A DNA stretch of 64,000 nucleotides from Brevibacterium atlanticum (GCF_011617245.1 NZ_CP050152.1:1116001-1180000); one strand, 5' to 3'; shown: positions 8,717 to 18,029, counted from the first letter of the stretch. Notes: generated from the letters alone by a model not told the origin. A program made the numbers and translations.

Positions 8717-9916
8717 ATGGGAACTCTGCCGGAGGGCGATCCCCTCGCCGAGGTTGAGCTGCGTGAGCTCGTCCCCGCCGTGATCGGCATCCTCCTCGGC
8801 CGTGGAGCAGACTTCGCGGCCGCCGAGGATGCCGTTCAGGACGCGCTCATCGAGGCCCTGCGCACGTGGCCGGACAACCCGCCCCGGGATCGGCGCGGGT
8901 GGCTCGTGACCGTAGCGTGGCGGAAGTGCCTCGATATGATCCGCGCCGAAGGCGCGCGGGCCAGACGAGAGGAGAGAGTCGCGGCCGCCACCCTTGCCGA
9001 ATCCGGGAACTCGGCCGGGTCCGGGACTGATAGCGTCCGGAACGCCGACGACACCCTCGACCTGTACTTCCTCTGCGCCCACCCGCAGCTGAGCCCATCC
9101 TCGGCGGTGGCCCTGACCCTGCGGGCCGTCGGCGGACTGACGACGAAGCAGATCGCCGAGGCCTATATGGTCCCCGAGGCGACGATGGCCCAACGCATCA
9201 GCCGCGCGAAGGCCACGATCGCCGGCCGCCGCCTCGATCGACCTGGTGACCTGTCCTCGGTGCTCACCACCCTCTACCTCGTGTTCAACGAGGGCCACTC
9301 CGGGAGCCTCGACCTCGTCGCCGAAGCGATCCGCCTGACTCGGACGCTTGGCACGATGACGGACTCGGCCGAGGTCGACGGGCTGCTCGCGCTCATGCTC
9401 CTCCATCATGCACGCCGGGCCGCCCGCTTCGACTCCGCCGGACGGCTCGTCGCCCTGGCCGATCAGGATCGGAAGAAGTGGGATCGCCGGCTCATCGGCG
9501 AAGGAATCGGGATCCTCCAGGCCGCGCTCGCCCGCGACCACCTCGGCGAATACCAAGCGCAGGCGGCGATCGCAGCACTGCACGCCGACGCTCAGCACGT
9601 CGACGACACCGACTGGGTGCAGATCGTCGGTTGGTACGACGAACTGCTGAGTCTGAGAGACACCCCGATCGTGCGCCTCAACCGAGCCGTGGCGATCGGT
9701 GAGGTCGACGGGCCGGCGACAGGACTGGCCGAACTGCGCGGACTCGATGAAAATCTGCCCCGCTACTTCGCCGTCTCAGGCCACCTGCACGAACGCTCGG
9801 GAGACCTCACGACAGCCGCCCGCCTCTGCACTCGGGCCGCCGAACGGGCCGCCAGCCTCGCCGAACGTGATCATCTCCACCGGCAGGCGGCACGCGCACG
9901 GTCGGGGGAGGATTAG
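8717..9916 (+). CDS. ECF42-type RNA polymerase sigma factor with C-terminal helical extension
   Basis: Extracytoplasmic-function sigma factor of 399 aa, about twice the usual ECF length. Region sigma2 (AAEDAVQDALIEALRTW, RRGWLVTVAWRKCLDMIR) spans about 35-85; region sigma4 (ALTLRAVGGLTTKQIAEAY, PEATMAQRISRAKATI) spans about 130-170. The remaining 230 residues are an all-helical tetratricopeptide-like extension containing VFNEGHSGS, as in the ECF42 group. No anti-sigma gene is adjacent; the group is thought to be controlled through this extension. It follows its DGPF partner at 18 bp. Confidence 0.87.
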   Translation: MGTLPEGDPLAEVELRELVPAVIGILLGRGADFAAAEDAVQDALIEALRTWPDNPPRDRRGWLVTVAWRKCLDMIRAEGARARREERVAAATLAESGNSAGSGTDSVRNADDTLDLYFLCAHPQLSPSSAVALTLRAVGGLTTKQIAEAYMVPEATMAQRISRAKATIAGRRLDRPGDLSSVLTTLYLVFNEGHSGSLDLVAEAIRLTRTLGTMTDSAEVDGLLALMLLHHARRAARFDSAGRLVALADQDRKKWDRRLIGEGIGILQAALARDHLGEYQAQAAIAALHADAQHVDDTDWVQIVGWYDELLSLRDTPIVRLNRAVAIGEVDGPATGLAELRGLDENLPRYFAVSGHLHERSGDLTTAARLCTRAAERAASLAERDHLHRQAARARSGED

Positions 9917-10002
9917 GATCGAAGAGAGCATCCAGCTCACCCTCCCAATCCGCGAACCCGTCATCGGGTTCCGTTCCCGAGTTCGAAAGGGGCCGAATCC
10001 GT

Positions 10003-11073
10003 TTGAGCCACGTGCAGGAGTTCTTCCGCATCCCACCGGGCGAACGCGACCACATCCCCGCGTTCCGCGTCGCCCTGGGAGTCGCCATCCCGCTCCTCGT
10101 GCTGCTCGGAATCGATCGCCTCGACCTCGCCGTCTACGCCGCCTTCGGGGCGTTCACCGGCATCTACGCCCGCTTCGAATCCCCGCGCTCACGCACCCGG
10201 AGGCAGTCGATCGCGGCGATCATCCTCGTCGTCTGCGTCGGCATCGGTGCCACGCTGTCGACCACACATGCCTCGATCTGGGTGCTCATCGTCGTCACCT
10301 CGCTGGTCTCGGGGATCGGTGCGTCCCTGGCCCTGCGCTTCCGCCTCAAACCGGGCGGGTCGATCTTCTTCATCTTCGCCACCGGAGCCGTCGGGTCGAT
10401 CCCGAACGGATCGCCGGTGCCGATCGCACTCGGGGTGGCGGCCGCCTCGGCGCTGGTGAGCATCGGTTTGGGCGCACTCGCCCACCTCGCCGGCGAACGG
10501 ATGCCGCCGGAGCGGCAGACCTACGTGCGCGTCGGGCTCTCCCCGGTGGGCAAGCGCGAACTCGTCGCCCACGCCACCCGCTTCACCATCGCCCCGCTCA
10601 TCGCCGGGATCCTCGGCACCCTGCTCATCGACGTGCTGCCGATCCTGTCCCACAGCTACTGGGCGATGGTCGCCGCGGTCGCCCCGATCACCCCGCCGGG
10701 GCGCTCTGCCAGGCTCAAACGCGGACTGCACCGCGTGGTGGGCACACTCGGCGGTGTCGTCGTCACGGCCTTTCTGCTCTCATTCCCCACCGCGGACTGG
10801 CAGATCGTCGTGTGGGTGATTCTGCTGCAGTTCCTCGCCGAGATCTTCGTCCTGCGCAACTACTCGGTGGCCCTGTTCTTCATCACCCCGCTGGCGCTGC
10901 TGATGACGCAGCTCGGCCACCCTCAGCCGGTGGCGGAGCTGCTGACCTCGAGGGCCATCGAAACCGTCATCGGCGTTCTGGTCGGACTCGTCGTCGTCCT
11001 CCTCGGATTCAGCCGGGAGCGGAAGCGTGCGACCGAGATCGCGGCCTCTCCGCACTCCGATGACGACGACTGA
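10003..11073 (+). CDS. FUSC-family membrane protein (putative aromatic acid exporter)
   Basis: Integral membrane protein of 356 aa with roughly ten hydrophobic segments. Two similar halves each begin with a FUSC-like helix pair (FRVALGVAIPLLVLLG, then SHSYWAMVAAVAPIT), as in the fusaric-acid resistance/aromatic-acid efflux family. A TTG start is used here because an AAAGGGG ribosome site lies 12-15 bases before it and the protein start matches the first FUSC segment. The substrate is unknown. It is convergent with the siderophore ATPase gene. Confidence 0.75.
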   Translation: MSHVQEFFRIPPGERDHIPAFRVALGVAIPLLVLLGIDRLDLAVYAAFGAFTGIYARFESPRSRTRRQSIAAIILVVCVGIGATLSTTHASIWVLIVVTSLVSGIGASLALRFRLKPGGSIFFIFATGAVGSIPNGSPVPIALGVAAASALVSIGLGALAHLAGERMPPERQTYVRVGLSPVGKRELVAHATRFTIAPLIAGILGTLLIDVLPILSHSYWAMVAAVAPITPPGRSARLKRGLHRVVGTLGGVVVTAFLLSFPTADWQIVVWVILLQFLAEIFVLRNYSVALFFITPLALLMTQLGHPQPVAELLTSRAIETVIGVLVGLVVVLLGFSRERKRATEIAASPHSDDDD

Positions 11074-11097
11074 ACGGACCGGTGGCGGCCACGCCGA

Positions 11098-11898
11098 TCA
11101 CAGAGTCCGGTGGCGGCCGATCGGCAGCATCAGCGGCTGACCGGAGACGGGGTCGTCGACGATCCGGTTCGCCAGGCCGAAGACCTCTTCGACGTTGTCC
11201 TCGGTGAGCACCTCGGCGGGGGTGCCTGCGGCGTGGATGCCTCCCGCGGCGAGCATGATCAGTCGGTCACAGTAACGGGCGGCGAGGTTGAGGTCGTGGA
11301 GGACCATGACGATCGTGACTCCGGAGCGTTCGTTGAGCTCGGTGAGCAGATCGAGCACCTCGACCTGATGATTGACGTCGAGGAACGTTGTGGGCTCATC
11401 GAGCAGCAGGATGTCGGTCTGCTGAGCCAGGGCCATCGCGATCCACACCCGCTGCCTCTGACCGCCGGAGAGCTCGTCGACGGAGCGATCGGCGAGGTCG
11501 GCCGTCCCGGTGGCGTCGAGCGCCTCGGCGACGGCGAGGTCATCGGCGGCGCTCCACCGGGAGAATGCCCCCTGATGCGGATGACGGCCGCGACCGACGA
11601 GGTCGGCGACGGTGATGCCCTCCGGAGCGATCGGTGTCTGCGGGAGCAGACCCAAGGTCCGGGCGAGCTGTTTGGCCGGCATCGAATGGACGTGACGCCC
11701 GTCGAGGATCACCCGACCCTGACGCGGGGTGAGCAGACGCGACATCGATTTGAGCAGCGTCGACTTGCCGCAGGCATTGGCCCCGACGATGCCGGTGATG
11801 TCTCCTGCAGGCAGTTTCAGGCTCAGACCCGAGATGATATCGGCGTCTCCGTAGGACAGATGCAGATCCTCAGCTGCGAGCGAATGATCCGTGGTCAC
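11098..11898 (-). CDS. Ferric-siderophore ABC transporter ATPase
   Basis: ATP-binding subunit of 266 aa, FecE/FepC type. Walker A is GANACGKSTLL (note Ala-Cys in place of the usual Gly-Ser/Gly-Cys pair), the Q-loop is LPQTP, the signature is LSGGQRQRVWIAMALAQ, Walker B is ILLLDEP and the switch His is in VLHDLNLA. The GTG at 11898 overlaps the upstream permease stop in a GTGA, so the two are translationally coupled. It completes the importer with 11895-15037. Confidence 0.92.
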   Translation of the reverse strand: MTTDHSLAAEDLHLSYGDADIISGLSLKLPAGDITGIVGANACGKSTLLKSMSRLLTPRQGRVILDGRHVHSMPAKQLARTLGLLPQTPIAPEGITVADLVGRGRHPHQGAFSRWSAADDLAVAEALDATGTADLADRSVDELSGGQRQRVWIAMALAQQTDILLLDEPTTFLDVNHQVEVLDLLTELNERSGVTIVMVLHDLNLAARYCDRLIMLAAGGIHAAGTPAEVLTEDNVEEVFGLANRIVDDPVSGQPLMLPIGRHRTL

Positions 11899-12956
11899 AG
11901 GGAGCCTCCCGAACGATTGATCCTGATGATGAGGTAGAGAAGATACGGGGCGCCGAGGATGCCCGTGACGACGCCGACCGGATAACGGGTGCCGAGTACG
12001 AACTGGCCGACGAGGTCGGCGGTGAGCACCAGCAGGGCTCCGACGAGTCCGGCGGGAATGAGCGGTGAGGGGCCGGGACCGGTGAGCCTGGCGGCGATCG
12101 GCCCGGACAGGAACGCGACAAAGGCCACGGGCCCGGCCGCCGCAGTTGCGAACGCGATGAGCCCGACGGCGGTGACGATGACGAACAGCCGGGTCCGGGA
12201 GACCCGCACGCCGAGGGCCTCGGCGGTGTCGTCCCCGAGTTGGGTGATCGCGAGATTCTTCGACTGGCCGATCAAGAGCGGGCAGAGGAGTACCAGGGCG
12301 ATGAGGACCGGGATCACCGCATCCCAGTTCGCGCCGTTGAGACTGCCGGCAAGCCAGCGCAGCGCCTCCTGCAGATCCCACTGTGCGGCGCGGGTCAGTT
12401 CCCAATTGATGAGCGCCGTGAGCATCGAGGAGATGCCGATGCCCACGAGGATGAGGCGGATTCCGGCGGCCCCGTTCGTGAAGGCGAGAGCGTAGATGAG
12501 CAGGGCGACGCCGAGGCCCGCGACGATCGCGAGGACCGAGACGCCCGTGCTGCCGAGGCCGAGGGTGACGATGCCGAACACCGCGGCGGCCGAAGCTCCG
12601 GAGCTGATGCCGATGATGTCGGGGCTGGCCAGAGGATTGCGCAGCATCGTCTGAAAAGTGACTCCGCCGAGGCCGAAGCACAGTCCGACGAGCACGGCCA
12701 GGACCGCTCGGGGCAGCCGGAGTCGACCGACGGTGAACGAGGCTCCGGGCACCTGCTGGCCGGCGACGACACGCGCCACCTCGTCGATGGGGTAGAAGGT
12801 CTGACCGATCATGAGACTGGCGACGAAGACGGTGATGACGAGCACGGACAGGACGGTCACGACCGACGCCCAGCGTCGGGTGCGGGCACGACGCAGCCCG
12901 GCGACCGCCTCGGCGGTGGTGGACGAAGTCAGCGAACGGGTGGGGGTCGGACTCAC
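11895..12956 (-). CDS. Siderophore ABC transporter permease (FecCD family, second)
   Basis: Inner-membrane permease of 353 aa, about nine to ten helices. Family motifs include LPRAVLAVLVGLCFGLGGVTFQ near residue 80, RNPLASPDIIGISSGAS, and ALGVRVSRTR before the last helices, which contacts the ATPase. The GTG start at 12956 overlaps the stop of the first permease (GTGA), and its own stop overlaps the ATPase start. A longer open frame to 13124 is only read-through into the upstream gene. Confidence 0.9.
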   Translation of the reverse strand: MSPTPTRSLTSSTTAEAVAGLRRARTRRWASVVTVLSVLVITVFVASLMIGQTFYPIDEVARVVAGQQVPGASFTVGRLRLPRAVLAVLVGLCFGLGGVTFQTMLRNPLASPDIIGISSGASAAAVFGIVTLGLGSTGVSVLAIVAGLGVALLIYALAFTNGAAGIRLILVGIGISSMLTALINWELTRAAQWDLQEALRWLAGSLNGANWDAVIPVLIALVLLCPLLIGQSKNLAITQLGDDTAEALGVRVSRTRLFVIVTAVGLIAFATAAAGPVAFVAFLSGPIAARLTGPGPSPLIPAGLVGALLVLTADLVGQFVLGTRYPVGVVTGILGAPYLLYLIIRINRSGGSL

Positions 12957-13993
12957 AGCGACTTCACCTTCTGACGGCGGACGATGGCGATGAAGAACGG
13001 TGCGCCGATGAGCGCGGTGAGGATGCCGACGTCGAGTTCGGCGGGGCGGGCGACGATGCGTCCGAGGATGTCCGAGGCGGTCAGCAGGCCGGCGCCGGTG
13101 ACCGCGGAGAACGGCAGCAGCCACCGGTGATCGACGCCGATGAGCAGTCGGCAGGCGTGGGGGATGACGAGTCCGAGGAAGCCGATGGGCCCGGCCACGG
13201 CAGTGGCGGCACCGCAGAGGATGACAGCACTTGCGGCGGACAGGGCTCGGGTCAGGCCCACGTGCTGTCCGAGGCCGGCGGCGAGTTCGTCGCCGAGGGC
13301 CAGGGCGTTGAGCCCCGGCGCGCAGTAGATGCTGAGGAGGAAGCCGCCTGCGAGGAAGGGCAGGATGAGTTCGACCGAGTCCATCGTCACTCCGCCGACC
13401 CCGCCGATCTGCCAGTCCCTGGCGAGGTCGGCGATGTCACCGCGGGGGAGCACGACGGCGGAGATGAACGAGGACAGCGCGGCAGCGGTGGCGGCACCGG
13501 CCAGGGCGAGCTTGAGCGGGGTCGCTCCCTGCCGTCCGAGGGAACCGACGGCATAGACGAACACCGAGGTGACGGCGGCACCGGCGATGGCGAACCAGAT
13601 GTAGCCGGACGCGCTGGTGAGGCCGAAGCTCGCGATGCCGATGACCACGGCCAGGGAGGCGCCGGTGTTGACACCGAGGATGCCGGGATCGGCCAGTGGA
13701 TTGCGGGTCACTCCCTGCATCACGGCCCCGGAGACGCCGAGGGCGGCACCGACGCAGACGGCCAACAGGGTCCGCGGGATGCGTTTGGCCACGGCGGCCT
13801 GGTCGAAGCCGGAGGCGGATCCGCCGAGTGCGGCGAGTGCATCGGCGAGGTCGACGCTGCGGGAGCCGATCATGATCGAGGCGACCATGAGGGCGATGAC
13901 GAGGGCGAGGGCGGCGCACATCCACAGGAGGCGGACGTGAGTCGACCGCCGCAGCCGGGCGGCGGTCGACTCGACGGTGGTGGGAACGGTCAT
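12953..13993 (-). CDS. Siderophore ABC transporter permease (FecCD family, first)
   Basis: Inner-membrane permease of 346 aa. It shows RIPRTLLAVCVGAALGVSGA, RNPLADPGILGVNTGAS and the cytoplasmic loop ALGDELAAGLGQHVG, all FecCD family signatures. It pairs as a heterodimer with the next permease, to which it is coupled by a four-base overlap. Only 15 bp separate it from the binding-protein gene upstream, so all four genes form one operon. Confidence 0.9.
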   Translation of the reverse strand: MTVPTTVESTAARLRRSTHVRLLWMCAALALVIALMVASIMIGSRSVDLADALAALGGSASGFDQAAVAKRIPRTLLAVCVGAALGVSGAVMQGVTRNPLADPGILGVNTGASLAVVIGIASFGLTSASGYIWFAIAGAAVTSVFVYAVGSLGRQGATPLKLALAGAATAAALSSFISAVVLPRGDIADLARDWQIGGVGGVTMDSVELILPFLAGGFLLSIYCAPGLNALALGDELAAGLGQHVGLTRALSAASAVILCGAATAVAGPIGFLGLVIPHACRLLIGVDHRWLLPFSAVTGAGLLTASDILGRIVARPAELDVGILTALIGAPFFIAIVRRQKVKSL

Positions 13994-14008
13994 CGAGGTC
14001 GGTGCGTC

Positions 14009-15037
14009 CTACTTGCCGTTCGACGCGGCCGCGTCGAGTTCGTCGAGGTAGTCATCGAGGATGAACGAGATCGACAGCGGGGTCGGGTTCGCTGCAGTGC
14101 CCAGGGGCTGATCGCCGGGCAGGTTGACGATCGCGTCGTTCTTCACTGCGGGCATCTGCGAGAGCAGTTCGTCGTCTTCGAGGGTCTTGACGAGTTCGTC
14201 GTCGCCGTAGGTGACGATGATGTCGACGTCGTCGAAGACATCGGCCTGTTCGGCGCTGACCTTCGAGGAGAACTGGTCGGTCTTCTCCGAAGCCTTCGCG
14301 ATGCTTGCCGGTGCCTGCATTCCGAGGTCGTCGAAGAACATCGCCCGGGTGTCATGCGTGGTGTAGAAGTTGACTTCGGAGAGGTCGGAGGGGTCGACGT
14401 GGGTGAGGAACATCGTCGACTTGTCCTTGATCGCCGGGTGGTCGGCGACCTTGTCATCGATCTCGGATTCGAGCTCTCCGATGAGCTTCTCGCCCTCGTC
14501 CTTCATGCCGATGGCTTCGCTGTTGATCTCGATCATCTCCCGCCAGGGTGTGCCCCACGCGGTCTCCGGGTAGGCGACGACCGGCGCGATCTCCGACAGA
14601 GTGTCGTAGTCCTCCTGGCTCAGGCCCGAGTAGCCGGCGAGGATGACATCGGGCTGAGTGTCGGCGACGGCCTCGAAGTCGATGCCGTCGGTCTCGTCGA
14701 ACAGGGTCGGGGTGTCCGCATCGAGTTCCTCGAGCTTGTCCTCGACCCAGGGAAGGACGCCGTTGCCGTCATCGTCGCCGAAGTCGGCACTGGCCATCCC
14801 GACGGGGACGACGCCGAGGGCCAGCGGCACCTCATGGTTGGCCCAGTTGACGGTGGCTACCCGTTCGGGCTTCTTCTCGATCTCCGTGGTGCCGAGGGCG
14901 TGTTCGATCGTCACCGGCTCCCAGGAACTGTCTCCCGAGTCGGCATCGGCGGAGGAATCGGGTGACGAGCAGGCCGAGAGGACGAGGGCGGTGGCCATGG
15001 TGGCGGTGAGTGCCATAGCGCGGACTGAACGGGTCAT
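14009..15037 (-). CDS. Iron-siderophore substrate-binding lipoprotein
   Basis: Extracytoplasmic binding protein of 342 aa, FecB/FhuD fold. Lipobox LVLSAC places the lipidated Cys near residue 23; an acidic Ser/Asp linker follows. The domain start (VTIEHALGTTEIEKKPERVA) and PDVILAGYSGLSQEDYDTL are typical of ferric-siderophore receptors. The start at 15037 is chosen because GAAAGG lies seven bases upstream. First gene of the importer operon, with a DtxR-like box at 15086-15104. No siderophore biosynthesis genes are nearby, so it may take up foreign siderophores. Confidence 0.9.
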   Translation of the reverse strand: MTRSVRAMALTATMATALVLSACSSPDSSADADSGDSSWEPVTIEHALGTTEIEKKPERVATVNWANHEVPLALGVVPVGMASADFGDDDGNGVLPWVEDKLEELDADTPTLFDETDGIDFEAVADTQPDVILAGYSGLSQEDYDTLSEIAPVVAYPETAWGTPWREMIEINSEAIGMKDEGEKLIGELESEIDDKVADHPAIKDKSTMFLTHVDPSDLSEVNFYTTHDTRAMFFDDLGMQAPASIAKASEKTDQFSSKVSAEQADVFDDVDIIVTYGDDELVKTLEDDELLSQMPAVKNDAIVNLPGDQPLGTAANPTPLSISFILDDYLDELDAAASNGK

Positions 15038-15085
15038 TGCTGCCTTTCGCAAGATGCTTGAGACACACCTGGAAAGAAGAAGAAA

Positions 15086-15104
15086 TTAGGTGTGCCTTAT
15101 CAAA
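15086..15104. promoter_or_regulatory. DtxR/IdeR-like iron box
   Basis: TTAGGTGTGCCTTATCAAA matches the 19-bp actinobacterial iron box TTAGGTTAGCCTAACCTAA at 14 positions by my count. It lies 50 bp upstream of the binding-protein start, in the expected place to repress the importer when iron is plentiful. The site is inferred from consensus, not shown. Confidence 0.5.
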
Positions 15105-15156
15105 GTATCCGAGGGAAAGGGTTGGCGCAATCGAGCAATTCTGACAGCCGGTTTCG

Positions 15157-15990
15157 TCAACCGGACACGTGGAGGGGTGGCTCTGCTCTGAACTGGGCCG
15201 GGGTGGTTCCGATGATCCGTTTGAAGGCTGTGGTGAATGCGCTCGCCGAGGCGTAGCCGACATCGACGGCGGCATCCGGGATCTCATGGCCGAGACCGAT
15301 GAGGGTGATCGCATGTTGGATGCGGGCGGTCGTCACCCACCGGTTGAAACTCAGTCCCGTCTCGGCGGTGAAGGCGCGCGTGATGGTGCGGGCGCTCGTG
15401 CCGAGGCGTGTCGCCCATTCCTCAAGGGTCGTGGGGTCACTCGGGTCGGTGAGCACTGCGTCGACGATCGGTGCCAGAAGCTCGGCGGTCGGGCGGTGGA
15501 GGAGGACCTCGTGCTCGGCGGGAGTCATGACGTCGAGGATCATCGCCTCGGTCAGGCCGTAGGATTCTGTCTGCGGCTCCAGGGTCTGCAACCGGGCGAG
15601 AAGCAGACGCAGCAGCGGATGGATTCTCACAGCCGTCGGCACATCGGAGATCGGGGGATCGTCGACATCGAACTGGGCCGCATTGACGACCACTCCGGCG
15701 GGCGTCCACCCGGAGTGCGGAACGCCGGCCGGAATCCACATTCCCAGCGGTGGCGTGATCGTCCACGTCCTGGCGCCGATCGACACCGTTCCCACACCGT
15801 GCTCCCGCCACAGCAGTTCATGGGTCGGATGGGAGTGTTCGGCCCAATAGGTCTCACGGTCCATCGTCTCCGCGGAGCCGAGGATCTGCATCGGCAGACG
15901 TATCTGCCCTGCGGAGTAGCGGGGCAGTCGGCGCTCGGTCACGTGTGCTGAAGCCGAGTCCCGGGAGTGGAACGGTTTGATCGTGGTCAC
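15157..15990 (-). CDS. AraC-family transcriptional regulator
   Basis: Regulator of 277 aa. The N-terminal half is a cupin-like sensor domain (HSHPTHELLWREHG, PPLGMWIPAGVPHSG). The C-terminal half has the double AraC helix-turn-helix: WATRLGTSARTITRAFTAE and DVGYASASAFTTAFKRIIG-TPAQFR. The GTG at 15990 is a choice with modest support; no strong ribosome site is seen and a longer frame overlaps the amidase stop. It sits beside the iron-siderophore operon on the same strand, so control of siderophore uptake is plausible but unproven. Confidence 0.82.
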   Translation of the reverse strand: MTTIKPFHSRDSASAHVTERRLPRYSAGQIRLPMQILGSAETMDRETYWAEHSHPTHELLWREHGVGTVSIGARTWTITPPLGMWIPAGVPHSGWTPAGVVVNAAQFDVDDPPISDVPTAVRIHPLLRLLLARLQTLEPQTESYGLTEAMILDVMTPAEHEVLLHRPTAELLAPIVDAVLTDPSDPTTLEEWATRLGTSARTITRAFTAETGLSFNRWVTTARIQHAITLIGLGHEIPDAAVDVGYASASAFTTAFKRIIGTTPAQFRAEPPLHVSG

Positions 15991-16009
15991 GGCCTCAGAA
16001 TACGCGGCC

Positions 16010-17428
16010 TCAGGGTGCAGAGGCGTTCGGGTGCCGGGTGTGGAAGTCCGTGGACTGCTGGAACGAGTGCCCGGCGGCAAGCAGCAGTTCTTCGCGGAAG
16101 TCGCCGGAGACGAATTGGGCGGCCAGCGGAGTGCCCCGGTCGGTGAACCCTGCCGGCATGGTGATCGAAGGCATCCCGCAGCTGTCGATTGGTGCAGTGG
16201 GAACCGTCACGGCGGCGAACAGCTCGGGATCGGAGCCGAGGCTCTCCATCTGCGTTTTCGTCGGCGACCCCACGCCGATTCCGGGCAGGAGAAGCAGGTC
16301 GATATCGGCCATGAGGGACCGCATCCGTCCGGTGAACGCCCGTCGGGACTCGAGCAGGTCGTGGTAGTCCATGGCGGTGTGGCCGCGTCCGATGTCGATG
16401 AGGCCGGAGAGATCCGGGCCGTATTCGTCCTTGCGGGCGGGGTAGGTCTCCGCATGGACTGCGGCGGTCTCGATCCCGCACAGGGCGGTCCAGTCTTGGG
16501 CCGCCTCGGCGAAATCGGGGGTGCGGACATCGAGGACGCGCCAGCCGAGTCCGAGGATCGTCTCGATCGTCGTGTCCAGCATCGCATTGGTCGCATCGTC
16601 GAAGTGTGCGGCGGCCAACTCACGGTCGAATCCGACGACAGGTGCCTGATCAAGGTGGAGGCGCTGGGAATAGCGAGGGACCGGCTCGAGCGCCGAGGTG
16701 GGATCGAGCGGGTCGCGTCCGGCGATGGCTTCGAGGACGATCGCAGCATCCCGAGCACTGCGGGTCATCGGGCCGATGTGGTCGAGGCTCGGTGCCAACG
16801 GGAAGACACCGTGCCGGGAGACTCTGCCCCAGGTGGGCTTGAGACCAGTGACTCCGTTGGCTGAGGAGGGGAGGCGGATGGAGCCGCCGGTGTCCGATCC
16901 CAGAGAGCCGAAGCACAGGCCCGCCGCGGTGGCCACTCCGGACCCCGACGAGGACACCCCCGGCCAGGTGTCGGCATCCCAGGGGTTGACCGGAGTCGGC
17001 AGGTCGGGGTGATGTCCGGTGAAGGCACCTTCTGTCAGGCGCAGCTTACCGAGGATGACGGCTCCGGCACGACGCAGCCGCGCCACGACGGTGGCATCGG
17101 AATCGGGGCGATGGTCGGCATGGATCGTGGTTCCGGCTCCGGTAGGGGCATCGTGGGTGTCCGCGAGGTCTTTGACCGCGACGGGCACTCCGTGCAGATC
17201 ACCGAGCCAGTCGCCGCGGGCGAGGAGTTCATCGGCTCGGTCGGCTTCGGCCAGTGCCGATTCGCTCATGATGGTGACGTAGGCGTTGAGTTTCGGATCC
17301 GAGGTCTCGATGCGGGCGAGCATCGACTCAGTGACCTCTCGAGAGCTCAGCTGCCTGGCGCGGATGAGATCGGAGATCTCGTGGAGTTGACGGTAATGCA
17401 GGTCGGTTTGTGCCGCTGTAGTGCTCAT
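16010..17428 (-). CDS. Amidase (amidase-signature family)
   Basis: Amide hydrolase of 472 aa with the Ser-cisSer-Lys triad of the amidase-signature family: Lys in GVPVAVKDLADT near residue 85, cis-Ser in GVSSSGSGVA near 160, nucleophile Ser in GSDTGGSIRLP near 185. Full length. Related to GatA, but no gatC/gatB neighbours are present and the C-terminal region (GMPSITMPAGF) fits stand-alone amidases. The substrate is unknown. A run of nine G (17498-17506) lies about 70 bp upstream of the start. Confidence 0.87.
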   Translation of the reverse strand: MSTTAAQTDLHYRQLHEISDLIRARQLSSREVTESMLARIETSDPKLNAYVTIMSESALAEADRADELLARGDWLGDLHGVPVAVKDLADTHDAPTGAGTTIHADHRPDSDATVVARLRRAGAVILGKLRLTEGAFTGHHPDLPTPVNPWDADTWPGVSSSGSGVATAAGLCFGSLGSDTGGSIRLPSSANGVTGLKPTWGRVSRHGVFPLAPSLDHIGPMTRSARDAAIVLEAIAGRDPLDPTSALEPVPRYSQRLHLDQAPVVGFDRELAAAHFDDATNAMLDTTIETILGLGWRVLDVRTPDFAEAAQDWTALCGIETAAVHAETYPARKDEYGPDLSGLIDIGRGHTAMDYHDLLESRRAFTGRMRSLMADIDLLLLPGIGVGSPTKTQMESLGSDPELFAAVTVPTAPIDSCGMPSITMPAGFTDRGTPLAAQFVSGDFREELLLAAGHSFQQSTDFHTRHPNASAP

Positions 17429-17559
17429 CGTGCCTCCTGGCCTCTGGTGAGTGGGACGGGTCCGATCACTCGGAGCGCCGCCGTTTGTATCCTAACCGGG
17501 GGGGGGCGCCCGGGCAGTCACTCCTTTTTAGGCCGTCTCACCAGCGAAGATCTCGTGGT

Positions 17560-17952
17560 TCACCCGCCGGCGAGCTCGCGCAGTGCTCTGATGTGGGAGT
17601 CCAGCCGTCCCCGTCCGTCAGTGCTGATCGAGACCCAGGTGCGCGGCCGCTTGCCCACGTACCCCTTCTTCACCTCGACCAGTCCGGTCTTCTCCAGGGC
17701 GGTGATGTGGCGGGAGAGGACGGAGTCGGAGACGCCGAGGCTGTCGCGCAGCAGCTTGAACTCCGCCCGCTCCCGGTTCTTCAGGCTCGAGACGATGCCC
17801 AGCCGGGTGGGGTTGTTGAGGTCCGGTTCGAGCTGTGCGATCGAATCGCCGAGGTTGGGGATCGCTTCGTCCTCTGCCGCGTGTGCGTCGGTTGCGTGGT
17901 CGTCGGCGCGCGCGTCGTCGGGGCCTGAAGTGGAGTTCTGTTTCGTCGTCAT
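17560..17952 (-). CDS. Winged-helix transcriptional regulator
   Basis: Small DNA-binding protein of 130 aa. After a variable acidic N-terminus (1-40) comes a single winged helix: NNPTRLGIVSSLKNRERAEF, recognition helix VSDSVLSRHITALEKTGLV, wing KKGYVGKRPRTW. This is the ArsR/MarR-like HTH common in actinobacteria beside a small membrane protein. It lies after such a gene (18104-18526) on the same strand; the 27-bp palindrome at 18595 may be its operator (inference). Confidence 0.84.
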   Translation of the reverse strand: MTTKQNSTSGPDDARADDHATDAHAAEDEAIPNLGDSIAQLEPDLNNPTRLGIVSSLKNRERAEFKLLRDSLGVSDSVLSRHITALEKTGLVEVKKGYVGKRPRTWVSISTDGRGRLDSHIRALRELAGG

Positions 17953-18029
17953 TGTGGTTGCTCCTTCAGTGAGCTGGTCCGTGTCGGCCGCTGGTTGACT
18001 GCAGTGGCGCTGGCTGACTGCAATGCCGA

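Noticed and set aside
11898-12681. Long N-terminal extension of the siderophore ATPase frame
   Set aside because: Arg/His/Pro-rich read-through antiparallel in phase to the permease; the real start is the GTG at 11898 in a stop-start overlap.
13127-14965. 612-codon plus-strand open frame
   Set aside because: Antisense shadow of the siderophore permease and binding-protein genes, which have full family motifs.
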